DNA of 5,064 nt from the NCBI GenBank assembly GCA_002698885.1, contig PAAH01000018.1, forward strand, positions 53,158-58,221, written 5' to 3'. A program made the translations under genes and the position numbers. This DNA is from Nitrososphaerota archaeon (GTDB lineage: Archaea; Thermoproteota; Nitrososphaeria; Nitrososphaerales; Nitrosopumilaceae). Of this stretch, positions 1 through 5,064 are shown piece by piece (positions within the stretch are counted from its first letter, which is position 1; each line of letters starts with the position of its first letter). The notes under the pieces are model-generated. The model was not told the DNA's origin. It was given only the letters and a program-made list of their open reading frames with translations, and made no database searches.

Positions 1-26
1 CTGCCTGGTAATAAATAATTATAAAA

Positions 27-731
27 TTAATCTATCTTAAGAATTTTTTTTTGGATTATTAGTTCAGCTAATTTGAATTCAAATTCAGTGTCAATCATTA
101 ATCCTGTTTCTGCTGGTATCTCATATGGCAACGCCTTTGGAAGTAAAGGTTTTTTGTACTCAAGAAATTTTTCAGTGTTGTATGTAAATAAACCATTTAA
201 TTGGTATACAGTTGGGGATTGTTGCCTACTAGCTGGCCTTACTCCTTTATTTTTTACAAGTTTCAAAAATCCATTTGTATTAAGTTCCATCATATTGAAA
301 TATGGATTCAAATGTTGCTTGTAAACCCCAAATACAGCATTACACTGTTTTTGGTTTAGTAGGCGAATACTTCCTCTAATATCCTTAGTTCGGATAAAGG
401 GGACAGTACAATCACGACTAACAAATACATCAAAATCATACCCTAACGCATTCAATTTCTTCAAACCATGAACTAACACTTCTGCCATACCTGCCGAGTT
501 AGTTGCTAGTTTTTTTGGTCGTAAAAATGGAACCTCAGCACCAAACCTTTTGGAAATTGTTGCAATTTCTTTGTCTTCTGTAGAAACTATAACGTGACTA
601 AAAATGTTAGACTTGATAGAAGATTCTATTGCATATGCAATTAGTGGTTTTCCTGCAAGTAATCTAACATTTTTTCTGATCACTCCTTTAGAGCCTCCAC
701 GTGCTGCAATAAAACAAATTGGTTTTGCCAA
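27..731 (-). CDS. Acylneuraminate cytidylyltransferase family protein (CMP-sugar synthetase)
   Basis: Complete 234-residue protein, close to the usual length of bacterial and archaeal CMP-sialic, CMP-legionaminic and CMP-pseudaminic acid synthetases. These enzymes transfer CMP from CTP to a 2-keto sugar acid in the cytoplasm. Seen: the N-terminal nucleotide-binding motif AARGGSKG..RKN (residues 9-21), then LLAGKPLIAYAI (24-35); the VIVSTEDKEIA strand-loop (48-57); R169-Q170, P173, Y176 and N179-G180, matching the family's RRQ..P.vY..NG block; and a C-terminal MIDTEFEFKLAE (212-223). Two positions look unusual: SRDCTVPF replaces the common LQPTSPLR, and Met212 stands where the family often has the first Asp of DID. 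The start is TTG at 729-731, because an in-frame TAG lies only two codons upstream; an AAGGTAG ribosome binding site sits six bases before it. It follows the methyltransferase by 28 bases and is probably co-transcribed. The family is secure; the sugar is not known, and no NeuB-type synthase is in view. Confidence 0.88.
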   Translation of the reverse strand: MAKPICFIAARGGSKGVIRKNVRLLAGKPLIAYAIESSIKSNIFSHVIVSTEDKEIATISKRFGAEVPFLRPKKLATNSAGMAEVLVHGLKKLNALGYDFDVFVSRDCTVPFIRTKDIRGSIRLLNQKQCNAVFGVYKQHLNPYFNMMELNTNGFLKLVKNKGVRPASRQQSPTVYQLNGLFTYNTEKFLEYKKPLLPKALPYEIPAETGLMIDTEFEFKLAELIIQKKILKID

Positions 732-737
732 AATTAT

Positions 738-744
738 CTACCTT
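738..744 (-). promoter_or_regulatory. Ribosome binding site of the cytidylyltransferase
   Basis: On the minus strand AAGGTAG, followed by AT, resembles the Shine-Dalgarno core (GGAGGTGAT) and ends six bases before the TTG at 729-731. It is the only convincing ribosome binding site in the window and supports the TTG start over a later internal start. Confidence 0.55.
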
Positions 745-759
745 GATACAATCATTTCC

Positions 760-1602
760 TTATTTAATAGGTTTTAGAACAAATACTACCTTCCTATTAC
801 CAAAGGCACCAAGTTCATAATCTACAAAGATTTCTGGTATACCAACATCATTCTTTAATTTTTTATTTTCGTCTGTTGATGTCTTTATGATGGTACTAGA
901 TAAAATATCGAATCCTGTCTTTTTAAAATAATTCTTCCATTCAGAAAATCTGTATTCATGTTCACCATTCTCCCTTCTTGTTAATATTGTATCTTCAGAT
1001 CTATAATTTTTAATTAAAAACTCTTTATCATAAATAATATCAAGCATTCTTTCAATTTCAGAATCTGGTGTAGAATCATTATGTCCTCTATCTACAATAA
1101 CAAAAACAGAATCGTCTTTTAGAACTCTTTTGCATTCTAGTAATGTTTTATACAAATTTGATGAATGATGCATAGCATCCCAAGAAATTGCAAAATCAAT
1201 TGAATTGTCTTCTAATTCTAAATTATCAAAAGAACCTACAACGGATGTTACTTTATCCGAATTCTTTCCTAAAATATTTTCTTTGACAATGGGTTGACAT
1301 AACTTTACCACATCTTCTACTAATTCAATACAGAAAATTTTCTGAATGGTTTCATTTTGTGCAACTGTAGATGAAATACAACCAACACCACCTCCCAAAT
1401 CAATTCCTACACCTTTCATCATATTTGAAATATCTGGAATTTTTTTGAGTATATCAGACACATGATGTGTATCAATGTAGACATATTCGTTAATTATTGC
1501 ATTATATCCTTTAGATGAAGCATTTTGTGCAATTAGTTGATTTCCTAAATATTCTTGTCCAGAAATGAGTGATTCTTCTCTAAACCAAGTTACATATGTC
1601 AT
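760..1602 (-). CDS. Class I SAM-dependent methyltransferase
   Basis: Complete 280-residue cytoplasmic protein with a Methyltransf_11-like Rossmann core. Seen: the SAM-binding glycine motif VGIDLGGGVG (residues 65-74), an acidic residue at the end of the second strand (E93 in IFCIELVEDVV), FDNLELEDNSIDFAISWDAMHH (125-146), which fits the fourth-strand region with D136, and LLECKRVLKDD (154-164), the usual helix and turn after it. About 60 residues precede the core and about 110 follow it (170-280), including a charged stretch (201-222); these may form the acceptor site. The ATG at 1600-1602 lies 15 bases after the amidotransferase stop with no clear ribosome binding site, suggesting translation coupled to that gene. 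By context it probably methylates a hydroxyl or amino group of a sugar or sugar nucleotide, but no motif fixes the substrate. Methylation of a protein or lipid acceptor is also possible. Confidence 0.85.
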   Translation of the reverse strand: MTYVTWFREESLISGQEYLGNQLIAQNASSKGYNAIINEYVYIDTHHVSDILKKIPDISNMMKGVGIDLGGGVGCISSTVAQNETIQKIFCIELVEDVVKLCQPIVKENILGKNSDKVTSVVGSFDNLELEDNSIDFAISWDAMHHSSNLYKTLLECKRVLKDDSVFVIVDRGHNDSTPDSEIERMLDIIYDKEFLIKNYRSEDTILTRRENGEHEYRFSEWKNYFKKTGFDILSSTIIKTSTDENKKLKNDVGIPEIFVDYELGAFGNRKVVFVLKPIK

Positions 1603-1617
1603 TGTGAATTCATTAAA

Positions 1618-2736
1618 TTATACAATTCCCTTACCAACTTTGAATTTTTCATGCCATACACCGTCTTTATCTTGTTGAAACAATTCAGGATTGTACCATT
1701 TATCCATAATTTTCCAAAATTCGGGAACTGCCATTCCAGTAAAGGAACAGAATTTCTCAATTATTCCTTGATCAATATTCTTGTCATGTTCTTCTACTAG
1801 TGCAATTATCTCATCTCTTGTCTTCAATCCAGATCTAATCCATCTTGAACCAATCTCCGTTGCTGATGAATGACCATATTTTGGATATTTCATAAATTGA
1901 TTTAGTAAGTAGCCAATTGAATCAATTTGATTATAATCTTCAATTGTTCCTTCCCTTTGATATTCATGTAGAAGTTGTTTGAATCCCCATCTTTTTGCAA
2001 CTTCAAAATTATGATGAGAATCCCAAGGAACAAAATAACTCAAATAAATTGGTTCTAAATCAGATTTTTCTATTTCTTCCTTTGATGGAATGCGTGCAGA
2101 CTCTAAATCTTTTTCAGAAATTTGCCCATCTTCTAGCCATTCTTTCCAAATTGGTTTAACTACGTCATTTAACATAATTTCTTTTGCTGATGCTTTTTCA
2201 TTATCAAATTTACCACCATATACATAATTGACGTCTTCACCATATACAAGTAATTTAATTCCTAAATTAATTGCCATCTTTATTGGAAATGCATAGATTA
2301 GAGAATCAATATACCAGGTTGGCGAACCAATATTTTCAAATGCTTTTCTAAATAAGATCTTTGCAAGTTTTCTATTAGGATTAAACGAAATTATGTCACA
2401 CCCAAAAACTTCTGAAATATTCTCGAAATTTTCCCTGCCTGTTTGTGTCCAATCAATATTGCCTACAGATAATAATAATGGATTCATTTTCATTACTTCT
2501 TTCATGTAATAGACTTGAAAATGCGAATCTTTTCCACCTGAAACAGCAATGGCACAATCATAGCCATTACCATTACATCCTCTATACTTATCACATAATG
2601 CTGTTAATTCATCAAATCTCTTCTTCCAATCAGTAGTATTCTGTTTTTCAAAATTTATACATGCAGTACAAATTCCATCAGAGAATTTGATATTTGGCCT
2701 TGTATCTGGCATTAAACATTTTGTACAGTATTTCAA
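1618..2736 (-). CDS. N-acetyl sugar amidotransferase (WbpG/PseA family)
   Basis: Complete 372-residue cytoplasmic protein. The family is linked to conversion of an N-acetyl group on a sugar into an acetamidino group, with ATP activation through a PP-loop; examples are WbpG in Pseudomonas O-antigen synthesis and PseA in Campylobacter flagellin glycan synthesis. Seen: the family's N-terminus MKYCTKCLMPDTRP with C4 and C7 paired with C23 and C26 in GICTAC, a likely metal site; the PP-loop SGGKDS (66-71); and a conserved-looking central and C-terminal block including YGEDVNYVYGG (165-175), PWDSHHN (237-243) and YPKYGHSSATEIGSRWIR (284-301). The start is TTG at 2734-2736: a TAA stop directly abuts it upstream, and the next ATG (codon 9) would remove C4 and C7. 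WbpG works with HisH/HisF-like partners that supply ammonia from glutamine; neither is in this window. The gene sits 64 bases after the radical SAM gene and 15 before the methyltransferase. Confidence 0.9.
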   Translation of the reverse strand: MKYCTKCLMPDTRPNIKFSDGICTACINFEKQNTTDWKKRFDELTALCDKYRGCNGNGYDCAIAVSGGKDSHFQVYYMKEVMKMNPLLLSVGNIDWTQTGRENFENISEVFGCDIISFNPNRKLAKILFRKAFENIGSPTWYIDSLIYAFPIKMAINLGIKLLVYGEDVNYVYGGKFDNEKASAKEIMLNDVVKPIWKEWLEDGQISEKDLESARIPSKEEIEKSDLEPIYLSYFVPWDSHHNFEVAKRWGFKQLLHEYQREGTIEDYNQIDSIGYLLNQFMKYPKYGHSSATEIGSRWIRSGLKTRDEIIALVEEHDKNIDQGIIEKFCSFTGMAVPEFWKIMDKWYNPELFQQDKDGVWHEKFKVGKGIV

Positions 2737-2760
2737 TTAACTTCGAATTTTTGAATACTA

Positions 2761-2768
2761 ATTTAATT
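2761..2768 (-). promoter_or_regulatory. Possible archaeal TATA-like box upstream of the amidotransferase
   Basis: The minus strand reads AATTAAAT in the 64-base gap after the radical SAM gene, centred about 28 bases before the TTG at 2736. This spacing would put a transcript start near the start codon itself, fitting the absence of a ribosome binding site. A GTTTTTAG run right after the preceding stop could help end the upstream transcript. In such AT-rich DNA the match could easily be chance. Confidence 0.25.
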
Positions 2769-2800
2769 ATTGTGATTGATTTATGGTTAAATCTAAAAAC

Positions 2801-4849
2801 CTATAGATTCTCGCTTATTGCTTTTGGTTTTCTAAACTGAATCTGCATAGGAAGTCTCTTCAGTGCCTGACTTCTACCGCTATGCGTATTCTTACGTTCT
2901 AATTCATCCTGAATCACTTTTGATTCATCATTTGTAAATTGGAATGATATTGTTCTTTTTTTATCAAGTTTGAATTGATCTAATGTTTTCATTGTTGCAT
3001 CGTTAATCCAACTCTCTATATCATAATCAAATAGAAATTCTGGATTTGTTGATAGTCTATTATCACCTAATGTGTTATGACCTAACCCTGTACAATAATT
3101 AATTATATTTTTAAGTTGATTTTCAATTTCATATGAAATTATCTTTTTGTGCTTTAATAATCCAAACACCACATTTCCTGCAAATTGAGTCCATTCATCC
3201 ATACAAGAATATCTAACTAATGCATTATGATATTGCATGACATTTCTAGCAGCATCTCCAGAAAGCAATTTTTCATATTCTGCTTGTTCTTGGTAATGAG
3301 CTTGTATATCATCTGGTGAATCCCAAAGTTCATCATTCATGTCATTTTTAACACTATCAAAGATTTTTTGAACTTTTGGTGGTGCAGAGTCAATCTGTTT
3401 CAACATTTGGAAAAACAGATCAAAAATTTCAATGTTGTTTTGTCTAAGAAATTTTAATAATGAATCATAAATTATACCAATATTTGTTACAAATATACTA
3501 AATGATAACAATCTCAATTCAATATATTCATTAAATGATAATGTGTCTGAACCAACTATGACCTCTTCGGTTTCAATTACCTTCTTTCCATTTTTTAATG
3601 TAGTAAAATCTCTAGGTAGTATTCTGAATTTTGTTTTAAAATTCCATTTTTTTCTTTGTTCTGGTGTATTTAATTCAGAACCATTAATCAACATACATGT
3701 GTAAACCTGTACGTAATCTAGTTTGGCGGCAAGAAGTTTTTTGAGAGTATTGATTTGGGTTTCATAAGTTTCGCCTGGTAAACCTAAAATAACCTCTGAT
3801 TCTGTTACAAGACCAACTTTTTTGATGGCAGGCTCTAGTGCAAGCATTTGGTCAACACTGATATTACTTCTTCGTATATTTTGTAAAATTTGTTCATCCA
3901 TTGACTGAACTGACATTGTTAAACTCATAGTCCCATTCAATTTTTCAATTGCTTTTATGATTCTCTCTTTCTTATTTTTACCAGTTGTAGATATTATTCG
4001 ATGTGGATAATCATATTTTTTCTGACCATCTACAATACTATCACATATATCTAGATCCCTAGGGTACATTCCAAAATTTAAGTCGCTAATATGTAAACTA
4101 TGAACATTATTAGGAACATGTTTTCCAATATATTCAAGTTCTGTACCAACTCTATCAAGACCAAACTGATTTACACGATTAACATCATCAGCACCATCAA
4201 CACAAAATGTACAAGTAAATGGGCATCCTCTATTTGTTTGAATCATAGGTGTGAGTTTTCCATCAAAAAATTTATCCATCAATCCAGTTAGGTATGGAGA
4301 AGGTATTTCGTCTAGTTCTTTTGTTCTTATCTGTGGAATACTAAATTGTAATGAACCATCCAACTTTCGTGATATACAACCATCAATTGGTGTATTAAAC
4401 AAATTCTCTTTCCCTAGTTTGTCATTTGAATGTTTGAGTATTTCCTTAACAATATTAGAAAATCCAACTTCACCTTCAATTGGGACATAAAAATCAACAT
4501 CAGTGCATTTTTCCATGAATGATTTTTGAGTTTCAAGATCTTGCGGAAAGTTTGGTCCACCCCAAACAGTTACTACATTAGAATTCTGTGTACGAACTAA
4601 ATTAAACATCTCTAATCCAATGCGATGACTCCAAACATAATTACTCAAACCTAAAATATCTGGCGGATTTTCAATTATTGCATTTTCAAGCTCATCAATA
4701 TACTTGAATAAAGTAATATCTACCTGTGACCCGAATTGTTTTTTACAGTAAGCAGCAATATATCCAATGTTGAGTGGGAACACTTCAGTAGACATTCCTA
4801 TAGTGTTATAGGTTAAATCTCCAAGAAAGATCCTGATTGGTTTTACCAT
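2801..4849 (-). CDS. B12-binding domain radical SAM protein
   Basis: Complete 682-residue protein counted from the ATG at 4847-4849. A TTG three codons earlier (4856-4858) is the alternative start. Residues 1 to about 140 form a B12-binding-type Rossmann domain: PLNIGYIAAY (25-34), PPDILGLS (62-69), VVTVWGGPNFP (92-102) and a final PIEGE (123-127). It has PLNIG where classical cobalamin domains have DxHxxG, as in many radical SAM members of this class, so any cobalamin would be bound without the classical His ligand. The radical SAM domain follows: NRGCPFTCTFC gives CX3CX2C at C209, C213 and C216 for the [4Fe-4S] cluster, then ISDLNFG (254-260) and VILGLPGE (353-360). Residues from about 435 onward are long, mostly helical-looking, and I cannot assign them. 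Relatives methylate unactivated carbons or do other radical chemistry. Position between sugar-nucleotide genes suggests a sugar substrate, which is inference. Confidence 0.87.
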   Translation of the reverse strand: MVKPIRIFLGDLTYNTIGMSTEVFPLNIGYIAAYCKKQFGSQVDITLFKYIDELENAIIENPPDILGLSNYVWSHRIGLEMFNLVRTQNSNVVTVWGGPNFPQDLETQKSFMEKCTDVDFYVPIEGEVGFSNIVKEILKHSNDKLGKENLFNTPIDGCISRKLDGSLQFSIPQIRTKELDEIPSPYLTGLMDKFFDGKLTPMIQTNRGCPFTCTFCVDGADDVNRVNQFGLDRVGTELEYIGKHVPNNVHSLHISDLNFGMYPRDLDICDSIVDGQKKYDYPHRIISTTGKNKKERIIKAIEKLNGTMSLTMSVQSMDEQILQNIRRSNISVDQMLALEPAIKKVGLVTESEVILGLPGETYETQINTLKKLLAAKLDYVQVYTCMLINGSELNTPEQRKKWNFKTKFRILPRDFTTLKNGKKVIETEEVIVGSDTLSFNEYIELRLLSFSIFVTNIGIIYDSLLKFLRQNNIEIFDLFFQMLKQIDSAPPKVQKIFDSVKNDMNDELWDSPDDIQAHYQEQAEYEKLLSGDAARNVMQYHNALVRYSCMDEWTQFAGNVVFGLLKHKKIISYEIENQLKNIINYCTGLGHNTLGDNRLSTNPEFLFDYDIESWINDATMKTLDQFKLDKKRTISFQFTNDESKVIQDELERKNTHSGRSQALKRLPMQIQFRKPKAISENL

Positions 4850-4870
4850 ATATATCAAAAATTAAACTCT

Positions 4871-4887
4871 CATATAATAATTATATA
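4871..4887 (-). promoter_or_regulatory. Possible TATA-box promoter of the radical SAM gene
   Basis: Directly after the stop codon of the preceding dehydratase the minus strand reads TATATAATTATTATATG. The first box (TATATAAT, 4887-4880) is centred about 26 bases upstream of the TTG at 4858, and the second (TATTATAT, 4879-4872) about 26 bases upstream of the ATG at 4849. Either would fit an archaeal promoter giving a leaderless or very short-leader transcript, and no ribosome binding site precedes either start. The evidence is spacing plus A/T content only. Confidence 0.35.
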
Positions 4888-5064
4888 CTAAATCTTACTT
4901 GCCCAATCTAAATTGATTTTCTTAGCCTGTTCAACATACGCTATAATTTGATCTTGTGTGAATCTTTCCATATGATCTTTATTTGTAAAATATTCTTTAT
5001 ACCAAGTAACTGTCTTACTAATTGCTTCTTTGACTGAATAAACAGGATGCCAATTTAGTTTACT
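4888..5064 (-). CDS. Sugar-nucleotide dehydratase, C-terminal fragment (likely CDP-glucose 4,6-dehydratase)
   Basis: Only the last 58 residues and the TAG stop are present; the gene continues past the right edge. The fragment begins SKLNWHPVYSVKEAISKTV and continues TWYKEYF, the pattern of the C-terminal end of extended short-chain dehydrogenase/reductase sugar-nucleotide enzymes (aligned as K-L-x-W-x-P, then the helix ending in W-Y). The following MERFTQDQIIAYVEQAK resembles the tail of CDP-glucose 4,6-dehydratases (RfbG type), which turn CDP-glucose into CDP-4-keto-6-deoxyglucose, the first step to CDP-3,6-dideoxyhexoses. The NAD-binding glycine motif and the catalytic Tyr-Lys lie outside the window, so the family is likely but the exact substrate is not proven; a GDP-, UDP- or dTDP-sugar dehydratase or epimerase is the alternative. 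It precedes the radical SAM gene by 38 bases on the same strand. Confidence 0.65.
   Translation of the reverse strand, partial: SKLNWHPVYSVKEAISKTVTWYKEYFTNKDHMERFTQDQIIAYVEQAKKINLDWASKI

Noticed and set aside
1..26. Possible end of another gene at the left edge (plus-strand LPGNK then stop at 16-18), or a T-rich terminator after the cytidylyltransferase
   Set aside because: Twenty-six bases are too few to support a gene on either strand, and the minus-strand T-rich stretch is broken by A bases and has no clear signal in such AT-rich DNA.
73..324. Plus-strand open frame of 83 codons
   Set aside because: It lies wholly inside the cytidylyltransferase on the opposite strand, has no ribosome binding site and shows no recognisable protein features.
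27..731. Cytidylyltransferase as a separately acquired gene, from its greater use of CGN arginine codons
   Set aside because: About half of its arginines use CGN while the methyltransferase and amidotransferase use almost only AGA/AGG, but the radical SAM gene also uses CGN often, so the contrast does not single out this gene.
1615..1622. TATAATTT on the minus strand before the methyltransferase
   Set aside because: Its centre is only about 17 bases from the ATG, too close for a TATA box serving that start, and it overlaps the stop codon of the preceding gene; co-transcription is simpler.
2445..2636. Plus-strand open frame of 63 codons
   Set aside because: It is antisense to the PP-loop region of the amidotransferase and has a low-complexity composition typical of a shadow frame.
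4100..4490. Two overlapping plus-strand open frames (63 and 79 codons)
   Set aside because: Both are antisense to the cluster-binding part of the radical SAM gene, whose conserved motifs explain the sequence.

Overview
The window is AT-rich (roughly one third G+C) and every supported gene is on the minus strand, so transcription runs right to left. Five genes are visible: four complete and one cut by the right edge. All belong to nucleotide-sugar synthesis or sugar tailoring, so this looks like part of a surface-glycan (exopolysaccharide, S-layer glycan or protein-glycosylation) locus. Low G+C, frequent TTG starts, weak or absent ribosome binding sites and A/T boxes about 25-28 bases upstream of two starts suggest a mesophilic archaeon, perhaps a Nitrosopumilus-like ammonia oxidiser. 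This is a tentative inference, and an AT-rich bacterium cannot be excluded.

Layout in transcription order (right to left): (1) 4888-5064, the C-terminal 58 residues of a sugar-nucleotide dehydratase, most like CDP-glucose 4,6-dehydratase; (2) 2801-4849, a large B12-binding-type radical SAM enzyme with a long C-terminal region I cannot assign; (3) 1618-2736, a PP-loop N-acetyl sugar amidotransferase of the WbpG/PseA type; (4) 760-1602, a class I SAM-dependent methyltransferase; (5) 27-731, a CMP-sialic-acid-synthetase-like cytidylyltransferase. The gaps are 38, 64, 15 and 28 bases. There is no RNA gene, mobile element, CRISPR array or long repeat, and no gene-free stretch over 300 bases.

Taken together, the genes suggest assembly of an unusual modified sugar. 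A nonulosonic acid or similar keto-sugar acid would be activated as its CMP ester by the cytidylyltransferase. An N-acetyl group may be turned into an acetamidino group by the amidotransferase. One or two methylations or a radical rearrangement could come from the two SAM-using enzymes, and a separate CDP-deoxyhexose branch would start at the dehydratase. The exact substrate cannot be read from the sequence. The strongest lead is the radical SAM protein, sitting directly upstream of the amidotransferase and methyltransferase.
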